DNA from: Purshia tridentata
Lineage: Eukaryota > Streptophyta > Magnoliopsida > Rosales > Rosaceae
NCBI GenBank assembly: GCA_003254885.1
Contig: QANT01002025.1
Location: 1 to 22,228, forward strand
Direction: 5' to 3'
DNA: 22,228 nucleotides
In this document: positions 1-8,173 of the stretch, one piece after another
Numbering within the stretch: the stretch's first letter is position 1
Layout: each line of letters opens with the position of its first letter
Notes under the pieces: generated by a model
What the model was told of the DNA's origin: nothing
The model's database searches: none
The model's input: only the letters and a program-made list of their open reading frames with translations
Position numbers and translations under genes: made by a program

Positions 1-119
1 CCTCCTTTAGGCATGATTATATATAATTGTTTCACATATCAAAAGAATATAATGTTTTATAGACGTTCCACTTAAATAGTGGAACCTTAATTTCTTTCCT
101 GTTCCACTCGAGTACTAGT

Positions 120-705
120 CAGTGGAGGATCCACCTATAAACTTGGGGGGTCGGGCGACCCCACAACCGTCGGACCATCTAGTCCTTGACCACCTCTCCA
201 TGTGGACAATGACCCCTTAAGACTTGAGACGGTAACCCCCCAACGTCGGACGGCGACCTCTCCTCCCAAGCCTCTTTTCTCCACTGTTCTTTTCCTATGC
301 CAGCCATCAATCTGTTCTGTTTTTTTTTTTCTTTCTCTTTTTTAGTCTGGCCCATACTGACATGCTATGAGTTTTGTTTAAGATTGTGGGTCAAGCTTAT
401 TATGTATAGGCTTATGTTTAAAATTGGATTGCCATATAAATTGAACTTTTTTTAATTCACATGCTTATTATAAATGGATTCAAAATTTGTATATATATTT
501 GTTTTTTCTTGCAAGTGAGAACAGGGACCAATTATAAATTTTAGCCCTAGCCTTGCAAAAGTTATGGCTGGCCCTAACTGAAGGATTACTCTATTATTGC
601 ATATAAATCCCAAGTTTAAGGGGTCCATAAAAATTTCGCCGCTGGTCGGCTAAAAAAAAAATCTAAAATTGACCCTCCGAGTTAAAAATTCTAGATCTGC
701 CACTG
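120..705. mobile_element. Non-autonomous hAT-type DNA transposon with target-site duplication
   Basis: The left end starts CAGTGGAGGATCC and the right end, read in reverse, starts CAGTGGCAGATCT, so the termini are imperfect inverted repeats with the CAGTGG start common in plant hAT elements. The 8 bases outside each end, GTACTAGT (112-119) and GAACTAGT (706-713), match at 7 of 8 positions, as expected for an 8-bp hAT target duplication. The interior of about 560 bp is non-coding. A GGGGGTCGGGCGACCCC hairpin lies just inside the left end. There is no transposase, so it would depend on a relative for movement. hAT assignment is from termini and duplication length only. Confidence 0.72.
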
Positions 706-1402
706 GAACTAGTGGAACATGTAAATATTGTTTGGGTTTTAAAGTGAAAACCACATTTATATCTTGGCCACAAAAAAAAAAAAAGTGAAACCATTTATGG
801 GTGTGCTACGAACCCTGACTCACACCCCAATAAACACACTGAAGATTGACGTTGTTGGTTTACCTATTCACCGGAGAGAATGCGTCTATCTAGAGCTTTA
901 GTCGGTCTTGGTAAGTGTAGAAGATAGGTGGGTAAAGTAAACTTTCTGTTTTTAGGTACGTGTACTTGGGTTCTTATTATATCATTTTATAAAAGATAAA
1001 TTTGTTTTTCAAAATTTTTCATTAAAGAGTGAGTAGAAAGGATGATGCATGTTTTGTGACTCGCTCATAGACCGCAAACACTTAATTATCAGTTTAAGAG
1101 GAATAGTACGCGCGTGTTAATTAGGGATTGACGTGACATTGTTTGTTAGATTCATACATAGTTTTGTTTTAAAAATCATTTATTTATAATAATTAATATA
1201 CTTACCCTGTCATATTTTTTGAAATCCTTAATATTATTCAATTATATATCATGCAAAACTTGAGTTTCAACTTTCAAGTAACTATGACCTGGGCTTTCAA
1301 AAACAAAAAGTAACTATATGACCTGGCTAGGGACTAAAGCATAATTTATAGACAGTAAAAGGTGAGGATGATGTTCACCAAAAAGACCATTCAATTCCAA
1401 AT
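706..1402. other. AT-rich intergenic DNA, no gene seen
   Basis: No open frame with recognisable protein similarity and no clear repeat ends. Runs of A at 770-784 and AT-rich stretches fill the space between the hAT element and the promoter of the first arabinogalactan peptide gene. Confidence 0.5.
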
Positions 1403-1500
1403 ACCATGCAAAGCCAAACACGTAAGAAACTATCTTAACTAACACTAACTGATAAAAACTACTGCATTCTAATAATAACCCGAAATTCTCCCTATAAATC
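1403..1500 (+). promoter_or_regulatory. Core promoter of AG-peptide copy 1
   Basis: A block ACCATGCAAAGCCAAACACG (1403-1422) followed by TAAG is nearly repeated upstream of copy 3 and more loosely upstream of copy 2. CATTCTAATAATAACCC (1465-1481) recurs almost exactly before copy 2. The TATA box is TATAAAT at 1493-1499, 98 bp before the ATG, placing transcription start near 1525. Conservation of these blocks in otherwise diverged flanks suggests retained regulation; that the expression is in pollen is inferred from the Arabidopsis relatives only. Confidence 0.65.
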
Positions 1501-1590
1501 AGAATAAGTGAGCAGAAACTCTTCATGCCAAAAAAAAAAACCTCTCAGCAACTTGATCGAGAATCGAGATATTAACTCTTCACATTCATC

Positions 1591-1854
1591 ATGATGGACT
1601 TGAAGAAGATCTCCATTGCAATCATTGTCGTTGCTGCCTTCATGAGTGTCGTTTTGGCAGCAGATAAGCTGGAGGGTGACAAGGCCTCCATAGCCACATC
1701 TGATGCTCCCATGGCCTCATCTCCTACCTCCACGGACTCAGCTCGTGCGCCCGCCCAAAGCTCATCAAGTGCCGCCCCGGCGTCCAGCTCCTTTTCCGTT
1801 GGGTCTTTGGCCGGTGCCACCCTTTTGTCTTTCTTTGGCTATTACTTGCAGTGA
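1591..1854 (+). CDS. AGP23-like: AGP23-like arabinogalactan peptide precursor, copy 1 (87 aa)
   Basis: This intronless gene encodes a small secreted proteoglycan backbone. Residues 1-23 form a signal peptide: KK after the start, a hydrophobic core IAIIVVAAFMSVV, and cleavage probable after LA-23. The mature part is rich in Ala, Ser, Thr and Pro with AP, SP and PA dipeptides, the sites where proline is hydroxylated and arabinogalactan is attached. The last ~20 residues (SVGSLAGATLLSFFGYYLQ) are hydrophobic and resemble the GPI-anchor signal of Arabidopsis AGP23 and AGP40, which are mostly expressed in pollen. A second in-frame ATG lies at 1594; the first is chosen because it gives a leader length like copies 2 and 3. 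Stop TGA is followed directly by TAA. An AATAAA lies at 1893-1898. Copy 1 lacks the lysine/alanine-rich segment found after the leader in copies 2 and 3. Family call is firm; expression and anchoring are inferred. Confidence 0.87.
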   Translation: MMDLKKISIAIIVVAAFMSVVLAADKLEGDKASIATSDAPMASSPTSTDSARAPAQSSSSAAPASSSFSVGSLAGATLLSFFGYYLQ

Positions 1855-1898
1855 TAAGCTCGGGGAATAGGCCAGAATCTGTTAGCTAGGGAAATAAA

Positions 1899-2625
1899 AT
1901 GAGATTATTTAAATTATTATGACATTTAGGTATGTACGTACTAGGAGGGAAGATGGTTACATGTTTATCCTTTAATTCATTTACACTACAAGTTTCATGT
2001 GCAATATGATGAATGTAAATTACGGTGAAAGGAAGAGATTAAAGGGAGAATACATGACTTCCCGCACTAGAGGGATCGCTTAAATAAGTTATTAAGTTAA
2101 ACTATTCTTTGTGAAATTTACTATGCATTGTAGTTCAATGATGAAGCTAGTTGTCTATATTTTAATCTCCATTCAAAATTTATCCCTACAATAATCACTT
2201 GATGAATACGTCCAGGAAAACATTACATTGATATTCTAGGTTACGAAATATAGTTAGAACTCTTCTGTTAAATTAAGGACAACAAAAGAACATAAGGCGC
2301 CCAATTAAAATGTCATTAATTTAAAGCTCTGTTCTCAGTGATAGAGGTACCATGTGTCATTGAGAGGCTCGAATTTTGCTTGAGGGTGGAATAAATTTCC
2401 ATTGGATGAACCTAGCCAAATTATTAAAAGATGCGTTAATGTTGGTGAAGCGTCAACCATTCGGCGGATTAAACCGATCTCAACTGTAGTTACAGTTACA
2501 GTTATAATATTATATAATTGTAAATCTTAAACACACTATTATAAAAATTATAATCAACCCCACAAATATTAAATTAATTTCAAGTAGAAAATAAAGAAAA
2601 AAATAATATCGATCGACAACTAAAG
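1899..2625. other. 3' flank and AT-rich spacer, no gene seen
   Basis: The first part is probable 3' UTR of AG-peptide copy 1. The rest is AT-rich DNA without recognisable coding potential, and I could not define repeat ends in it. Confidence 0.45.
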
Positions 2626-2627
2626 TA

Positions 2628-2690
2628 TAGTGGCACAGTGGCTATATTGCCGAGTCAGTATAAGATCTGTTTCGCGTCACTACACTCCAT
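2628..2690 (+). repeat. Possible 5' end of a tRNA-derived SINE
   Basis: TGGCACAGTGG (2630-2640) fits a pol III box A, and GTTTCGCGTC about 38 bp downstream matches box B at about 8 of 10 positions. The spacing suits a tRNA-derived SINE head. No clear tail, target duplication or second copy is visible, so this is only a suggestion. Confidence 0.22.
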
Positions 2691-2876
2691 CTTGCCAGAG
2701 GAAATACGTACCTTCATTCAACTCCGAGAGAAAAAATGATTGGCTTGAAATTAAACAAACAAGAGAAACTTTTCGTTGTCATAAATCATATGGCAAAGGA
2801 TCGAACCCCCTTGGAGTCACCCTCACAGTATATATGTCAAGCAACCTACCTTTCCAAATTGAAGGTTTTGTGGAAA

Positions 2877-3258
2877 GAGGAATGCTATCCACCTTCTCTT
2901 TCCACCTTTTCCACCCACCTTCTCCTATATTATTCACATTTCAAAATGTATTTTTACGATCCGAACCGTTCATATTTTAGATAATTATTTGAAGATCATC
3001 TCTGCAAAAAATTAACTAAATCGGAAATCGTTTGATCATGTAATTATAAATAAACTAACGGTGAATCAAATTATTACCAAAACCGTCTGTTTATTTTATC
3101 ATAGTTACATAATTAAACGATTTCCGATTTAGTTAATTTTTTGCACAGAAGATCTTCATTGTTAGATCTAACAAATGAACGGTTCCGATCATCAATTTGC
3201 GATGTAAAATTAGAATAATAAAAGAGAAGGTGAATGTAGAAGGTGGATAGCATTCCTC
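2877..3258. mobile_element. 382-bp foldback MITE
   Basis: The outer 21 bp (2877-2897, starting GAGGAATGCTATCC) and 3238-3258 are perfect inverted repeats. An inner 31-bp arm (3003-3033) is perfectly repeated inverted at 3115-3145, so most of the element can fold on itself. It has no coding capacity and would be mobilised in trans. No convincing target duplication is visible; the right flank is an N followed by a run of 22 A, which hides the junction. A decayed relative lies at about 20490-20935. The superfamily is not determined; long arms would fit a Mutator-type MITE. Confidence 0.82.
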
Positions 3259-3259
3259 G

Positions 3260-3282
3260 NAAAAAAAAAAAAAAAAAAAAAA
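3260..3282. repeat. Single N followed by poly-A run
   Basis: An undetermined base at 3260 precedes 22 consecutive A (3261-3282). This is either a real homopolymer next to the MITE end or a poorly resolved assembly position. Confidence 0.8.
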
Positions 3283-3514
3283 GCTTCAGAATCTTAATCG
3301 CCCTAGGAATTGTCCTTCTTAATTGTTACAAAATTTAAGTTTCTTCTTCAGGTAGCAAATCAAACTTGCATCATTTTGAATAATTTTAAGAGCACCTAAG
3401 CTAGGTTATAATTTTTTTGTTTAACTTTTTGTTTTTTCAAAAATGATTATTGAATAAATACTTAATAGATATATATACACTTTTGATTATAAAACTATAA
3501 TGCGGTATCGGCCT

Positions 3515-3856
3515 TGTTGAGAAATATCCCACATTGAAGATGTGAGGGCCTTGCTAGTGGTTTATAAGAGTTTGATCTACTCCTCCCATTGCCAATTGGT
3601 TTTGGGATGGATGCCTAGATTCCTTCATGGTATCAGAGCGTGTTATACACGTGATGCACCTAAATGATCACACGTGCTCCCACGTCACTCAATATAAATT
3701 GTCCACGTGTTAGGTTTGAAATAATGCCACACATGCGGGGGCGTGTTGAGAGATATCCCACATTAAAGATATGAGGGCTTTGCTAGTGGTTTATAAGGGT
3801 TTGGGCTACTTCTCTCATAGCCAATTGGTTTTGGGATAGATGCCTAGATTTCTTCA
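3515..3856 (+). mobile_element. TRIM (terminal-repeat retrotransposon in miniature), complete structure
   Basis: Two direct repeats of 113 bp each (3515-3627 and 3744-3856) both begin TGTTGAGA and end CTTCA, as LTRs do. I count 12 differences between them, about 89% identity, which implies an old insertion. Immediately after the left LTR is TGGTATCAGAGC (3628-3639), the primer-binding site matching plant initiator-Met tRNA. A G-rich GCGGGGGCG stands just before the right LTR in place of a polypurine tract. The interior is only 116 bp and codes for nothing. No 5-bp target duplication is visible (GGCCT versus TAACA). The orientation follows from the primer site. Confidence 0.88.
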
Positions 3857-4200
3857 TAACAAATGATGCCTTAAATAAGCTTATATATTTGAGGTACCCT
3901 CAATAAAAGCTCCCTATATATGTACGTACGTAATATTTAAATTATCCCTCAATGAAAGATCTCTCAATAAGAAAATTATATATTTAATTATATACATACA
4001 CGCATGTGTATTACAAATTTACAAGAGCAATATTATAATAAATCATATTTAACTATTCAAATGATATAGAAGCTAATGTGACTATACGTTTCATTTGTCC
4101 TTCCCTCTCTACATATATGTGCAAAAGTGTAAAAATGAGATTGAGTAGGATTTGTTTGTGACCACTCATATCAAAGATACCGTTCACTAAATCCTTATAT

Positions 4201-4290
4201 CATGCAACACCAGAAACAACAAGGACATATTCTTTAACTAACTAAAAACTGTTCCATTCTAATAATAACCCTAAATGCTCTCTATAAACG
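4201..4290 (+). promoter_or_regulatory. Core promoter of AG-peptide copy 2
   Basis: CATGCAACACCAGAAACAAC (4201-4220) aligns with the promoter block of copies 1 and 3. TTAACTAACTAA and CATTCTAATAATAACCC follow, as in copy 1. The TATA box TATAAA lies at 4283-4288, 123 bp before the ATG. Confidence 0.62.
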
Positions 4291-4390
4291 AAATTCTCGA
4301 TCCCCTCAGTAATCAAACAAGGCCAACAGGAACCAACATACTCATCTCAAACTCATAACTCGACTTGTTATCACTTCATCGATCACATTC

Positions 4391-4405
4391 ATCATCATCA
4401 TCATC
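4391..4405 (+). repeat. (ATC)5 microsatellite abutting the start codon
   Basis: Five ATC units run directly into the ATG of AG-peptide copy 2. Copy 1 has a single unit at the same place (CATTC-ATC-ATG), so the leader has expanded by slippage in this copy. Confidence 0.8.
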
Positions 4406-4690
4406 ATGGAAATGATCAAGAAGATCTCCCTTGTCCTCATTGTCGTAGCGGCCTTGATGAGTGTCGCAATGGCTAACACAGTTACGGAGGCTGCAAAGGA
4501 TGCAGCAGCTAAGGTTGGTGTAGCTACATCGCCCATGGCATCCTCCCCCACAGCCTCGGCCGCCGCTGCCACCGTCATTGGCTCAGCTACACCTGCCCCT
4601 GCCCCATCAACCGCCACCTCCGCTACCTTGTCTTTTGGGTCTTTGGCTGCTGCCTGCCTTGCATATTTCTTTGCCTATTACCTGCAGTAA
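4406..4690 (+). CDS. AGP23-like: AGP23-like arabinogalactan peptide precursor, copy 2 (94 aa)
   Basis: This is the middle member of the tandem trio and is intronless. It starts MEMIKKI, close to the MEMKKI of Arabidopsis AGP23/AGP40. The signal peptide covers residues 1-23 (core LVLIVVAALMSV, probable cleavage after AMA). Next comes a short charged Ala/Lys segment TVTEAAKDAAAKVG, then an Ala/Ser/Thr/Pro region with SP, TP and repeated AP dipeptides (TPAPAPS), the expected arabinogalactan attachment sites. It ends with a hydrophobic GPI-anchor signal SFGSLAAACLAYFFAYYLQ that keeps the family end YYLQ. Compared with copies 1 and 3 this copy has the densest AP run. Location is expected at the plasma membrane outer face or wall. 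Identity is from leader, composition and C-terminus; the function is that of the family. Confidence 0.88.
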   Translation: MEMIKKISLVLIVVAALMSVAMANTVTEAAKDAAAKVGVATSPMASSPTASAAAATVIGSATPAPAPSTATSATLSFGSLAAACLAYFFAYYLQ

Positions 4691-4725
4691 TCTGAGGAAC
4701 AATAGCAAATAATTATATAGATATC

Positions 4726-4802
4726 GAGAAAGAAAATGAGACTAAAATTTCTATAATAATGTTTATATGTGTACTTGGAATATAGGATTCCAAGAGAAGA
4801 AA
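4726..4802 (+). promoter_or_regulatory. 3' UTR blocks shared with copy 3
   Basis: GAGAAAGAAAATGAG (4726-4740) and GGATTCCAAGAGAAGAA (from 4785) reappear after copy 3 as GAGAAAGAAACTGAG (8034-8048) and GGATTCCAAAGAGAAGAA (from 8095). Copy 1 has only a weak match (GGGAAATAAAATGAG). The duplication that made copies 2 and 3 therefore included the 3' UTR. Confidence 0.6.
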
Positions 4803-5024
4803 AGATTTATTCGTGTCTGTCATCAATGTGGTTGAACATTTTAAACTATATATATCATATGTGCTACTTGATTAATTTCTAATTGAATTGCCTTGATCAT
4901 TTCCATTTCCTCTAGTTTTCTGTATTGTTGCAATTTAGTGAGTCTCACTTCTATTATTAGAGATGTACGGTGTGCGTATGATATAGAAAATGTGATACAT
5001 TTGATAAAATTAAGGAAATCATAT

Positions 5025-5172
5025 TTCTTATCAGGCTTGGTAGTTTAGTATCAAGTCTTTAATCTTTATCATTTAAAAGGAGAGAAAAGAGAGAAATAAA
5101 AAAGAGAAAGTAAGAGAGAAGGATTAAGATTAAAAGCTTGATATCAAAACAGGTACCAAACCTAATAAAAAG
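5025..5172. mobile_element. Small foldback MITE with purine-rich centre
   Basis: The left arm (about 5025-5070, containing ATCAGGCTTGGTA and TATCAAGTCTTTAATC) and the right arm read in reverse (TTAGGTTTGGTACC, ATATCAAGCTTTTAATC) match imperfectly over about 45 bp. Between them is an AG-rich stretch (5078-5122). There is no coding capacity and no certain target duplication. Confidence 0.55.
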
Positions 5173-6166
5173 TCTGCTCTTAAAATTAAGATATGATTAG
5201 CTTCAAATTTAAAAAACTTCTTTACATAGATTCAACTGTAATTAATTGGTACCGGTCCTAATTGGTACAATCAACAATATTCTATAAGGAGCCAAACATT
5301 TTTTCTTCATAAAATGATATTTGAGTGATTACAACAAATATAATGGTATACACATGCAATTTAACAATGGGCTTGCTTCGTCATGTCCGAATTAGTTGTT
5401 CTCGTTTTATATATGTGGGCGTCTTTCTTTTTCTTTTCTTTTTTAATAGAACTTGCATTGGATAGAGAAAAGGTTTCAACCCAAAAAGCCCACATCTAAG
5501 CTGGGATTGGATAGAAATGGCTCAAAGCCCACATATAAACTTCGTACAACTGATATTGTACTATAATGTGTATGTAGTGTAACTATTCTAGGTATTATAG
5601 TAAGTATGGATGATGAATTTATACTTTTAGAATATAATATTAATAATGTTCACTTATATTATAATAAGTAAATTAGGCATACCACATAATAATATAACAA
5701 TATAACGAATAGATATGGTAATTACTCCTATAATTGATTGGCACATTTACCACAGGTTGACCTGTCCATAAATTGGACCATTTAGACTTGAATTGAGCCA
5801 TTAAATGTTTGGTGTTTATTGGACGCTTGAGGTCATAAATGGTTGGAATTAGGCTGAGGCCCTCTTCATATAAAGCAAATAATAATGAAAATAAAAATGG
5901 GGTCACGAATTGACCCCAATTGATCAACACGTTTTTTGAATAACAAAAATATGTGACCCCCCAATTGATCATAATTGACCCATTTTCCCCTCCGGTGGAC
6001 AAAACTCAACCTTTGTTTAGCGTGTTTTGATGAAATGGACCAACATGGCACACATCAATTAATTCATAGATGTACCTGACATTTAATTAAAAAATTTGTG
6101 GACCGGGACTTATGAAATAATAAATGAACCAATCATATAATTACCTATAACAATACTACACTTACC
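5173..6166. other. AT-rich intergenic DNA with minor repeats, no gene seen
   Basis: It contains an imperfect direct repeat around 5458-5540 (ATTGGATAGA ... AAAGCCCACAT, two copies) and a repeat of GACCCC-AATTGATCA at about 5913 and 5956. The open frames here do not resemble known proteins and are interrupted. Confidence 0.45.
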
Positions 6167-6208
6167 ATCTAATCATATATTTAGGGAAATCTAATCATAT
6201 ATTTAGGG
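6167..6208. repeat. Two-copy 22-bp tandem duplication
   Basis: ATCTAATCATATATTTAGGG occurs at 6167-6186 and again at 6189-6208. It follows ACAATACTACACTTACC, which resembles the end of the nested element near 20617, so it may be a MITE fragment. Confidence 0.7.
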
Positions 6209-6378
6209 TGTCTCCATTTCACTTATTCAGTCAATTGTGCAATTAGATATATTTGAGTGTCCTAACTTACAAGCCAAAATCCACTTATTCACTTATCCCT
6301 AACACTTCCAGTGTTTGAACCATCATGCTTATATAAGCACTTTCCATTTTCACACCAATTGTTTTCACATTTAATATT

Positions 6379-6668
6379 GACTTTTTATCACAAATGGACC
6401 CTCAACTTTCACCTAATATCAATTTGGTTCTTAAAGTGTATTTTCACTAAATGTGATCCTCCATTTTTATTATCGCACATCAATATTGTCCTTCCAATAT
6501 TGTATTGCGTCCGAATTTTCATCAAAAATTGTCACGTGCAGTGCATATGATCCTTTTTCCAGGGGCAAGATGATATTCTTATGTCCCATAACCATCAAAA
6601 TGGTATCAATTTTCAGGACGAATTTGATATTTTGGTCAAATTTGAAGGACCATTTGTGATAAAAAGCC
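6379..6668. mobile_element. 290-bp inverted-repeat transposon, non-coding
   Basis: The left end begins GACTTTTTATCACAAATGG, and the right end in reverse begins GGCTTTTTATCACAAATGG. Similarity continues for about 30 bp (ACCCTCAACTT versus TCCTTCAAATT). The interior has no recognisable protein. No target duplication is convincing. The structure fits a non-autonomous DNA transposon of unassigned superfamily. Confidence 0.65.
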
Positions 6669-7506
6669 TTTCTTTATTACTACCCGATTGTATTTTCTCT
6701 TTCGTATCTTCACTCTTATGGTAGATAGATATTAATCTCTTACATTCAAAGTTGTTTTGTGCATGTAAATTCTCCTATGTTGGTTGATGATCATTCTGAC
6801 CCTCTTATTGTCATCATCTTCACGATGACACCATTACATATTTAGTATGCCCTAAATCTTATTGAGAAACCAACACCATAAATTCTCTTTTCTTGTGGTA
6901 AGCTTGTGGACTCAAGCATTGTGTATACTTCTGAACTTAAGTAGATGAGCTGTTGTGAAGACCATATATTCTTCTACGAAAACAAAGAGACCATAGATTC
7001 GAGGCATGCATGAATTTGTGTTTGGTTGTAAGCCTCACTCACTCTCTCATACATTTCATTCATAGTACACAAACGGGCCGAAGGACAAGAATATAAGGCT
7101 CAAGCCCTACCTTTTACACAGCCGAGCCGGGTAAGACCCATCCATAAGAATAGCCCTAAAAATAAATTGTTTTCACAAGCTTAAAATAAATGGTTTAGTT
7201 TCGGGCCACTCTATACAACTTTCTAGGAGTCCAACCCTTTAAATTAGTTAAACGTACTCTAAAATCTAAATAAGTGATAGTTTGATGCAATTAGAAAATT
7301 TTGTTTGGATTATTTATTTATTGTAAACTTGATTTTGTGACACAACATAACCAAATTTGATTTTTCTTTTTTTGAGCTCTTGTATTGATTTCGTGGTAGA
7401 AAATAATTCAAACTGTAAAACCGTCGGTCAAAAGCCTCAAAACTAGATCGATTTGGATATGTTTCTGACCACTCAGTACCAAAAAAAGCGTTAAAGAATT
7501 CCACAT
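6669..7506. other. Intergenic DNA before AG-peptide copy 3, no gene seen
   Basis: AT-rich with some more balanced stretches (7070-7140). I see no coding region, RNA gene or repeat with definable ends. Confidence 0.45.
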
Positions 7507-7571
7507 ACCATGCAACACCAAACACGTAAGATCCTATGCTTAACTAAGAACAACATTTTGATTCTATAAAT
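7507..7571 (+). promoter_or_regulatory. Core promoter of AG-peptide copy 3
   Basis: ACCATGCAACACCAAACACG (7507-7526), then TAAG, differs from the copy 1 block at only two positions and keeps the ACACGT core. TTAACTAAG follows, and the TATA box TATAAAT lies at 7565-7571, 152 bp before the ATG. The CATTCTAATAATAACCC block of copies 1 and 2 has been lost. Confidence 0.65.
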
Positions 7572-7716
7572 TGTGCTTTCCTGGTGAGTATTCCTCAGAC
7601 CTGCTCAAAATAAAAAACCAAATAAAAAAAATAAGAAGTTTTTTCTTCACATCGATCCATCTCTAAGGCAGGTCTTTGTTATATCGACTTATTACCATTT
7701 CAAAATAATATTAATC

Positions 7717-8019
7717 ATGGAAATGAAGAAGATCGCAGTCGCCCTCATTGTCATTGCTGCCATGCTGAGTGTTGTCTTGGCAGCTGATACCGTGAAGGAC
7801 ACAGCAGTAGACACAGCAGCAGCTGCTAAGGATGCCGTAAAGGGCGCAGTTGGTGCCCCGACCGGCTCAGCATCCTCGGCTTCTTCCCCTACCGGCTCAG
7901 CTACCAGCAACATCCTAGGTGGCACAGCTCCTGCCGCGGCCCCATCAAGCGCCGCCTCCATTACCATGTCCATTGGATCTCTGGCTGGTGCCTTCCTCTT
8001 GTCTTTCTTTGCCTATTAG
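7717..8019 (+). CDS. AGP23-like: AGP23-like arabinogalactan peptide precursor, copy 3 (100 aa), premature stop at the C-terminus
   Basis: This third tandem copy starts MEMKKIAVALIVIAA, the best leader match to Arabidopsis AGP23/AGP40, with cleavage likely after residue 22. After the leader lies a charged Ala/Lys/Asp/Thr segment (DTVKDTAVDTAAAAKDAVKG) that could form an amphipathic helix. Then come Pro/Ser/Thr/Ala residues with a PTGSA.SS-type internal repeat and APAAAPS. The hydrophobic tail SIGSLAGAFLLSFFAY ends at TAG (8017-8019), where copy 2 has TAC for the next Tyr; without the stop the frame would read only two more different residues and end at TAA 8026-8028. The family end YYLQ is therefore lost, but most of the hydrophobic anchor signal remains, so the gene is probably functional. 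AATAAA at 8168-8173 may serve polyadenylation. Confidence 0.86.
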   Translation: MEMKKIAVALIVIAAMLSVVLAADTVKDTAVDTAAAAKDAVKGAVGAPTGSASSASSPTGSATSNILGGTAPAAAPSSAASITMSIGSLAGAFLLSFFAY

Positions 8020-8033
8020 CTGCCTTAAGCTTA

Positions 8034-8173
8034 GAGAAAGAAACTGAGATCACTTTATATATATATGTACTAGATATATGCATGGGATTCCAAAGAGAAG
8101 AACATTCATTTATGTCACCAAGATATATGGGTGAATGTTATGAATGTTAATATGGGATTCCAAACAGAATAAA
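8034..8173 (+). promoter_or_regulatory. 3' UTR of copy 3 with a duplicated GGATTCCAA block
   Basis: GGATTCCAAAGAGAAGAA (from 8095) is shared with copy 2. A second GGATTCCAAACAGAA appears about 60 bp later (from 8155), just before AATAAA. The block is repeated within this UTR. Confidence 0.5.

Noticed and set aside
1314..1526. Minus-strand frame of 70 codons upstream of copy 1, similar in part to one at 7310-7525
   Set aside because: The similarity (GFAWYLE/GVAWYVE) comes from the conserved promoter block read on the wrong strand, not from a protein family.
1572..1820. Minus-strand open frames lying over the AG-peptide genes (also 4342-4617 and 7692-7973)
   Set aside because: They are antisense shadows: an Ala-rich, GC-richer coding strand yields an Ala/Met-rich opposite frame. 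Leader, composition and C-terminal motif support the plus strand.
2805..2820. GGATCGAACCCCC as a tRNA box B on the minus strand
   Set aside because: It lacks one base of the consensus, and neither a box A at proper spacing nor a cloverleaf could be found.
2630..2980. Plus-strand frame of 116 codons
   Set aside because: It runs into the left arm of the foldback MITE and resembles no protein I recognise.
3515..3856. Cassandra-type TRIM
   Set aside because: Those LTRs carry a 5S rRNA-like promoter; these 113-bp LTRs do not.
5673..6051. Overlapping minus-strand frames of 109 and 61 codons
   Set aside because: No known motif, no consistent frame, and the DNA contains local direct repeats; treated as chance.
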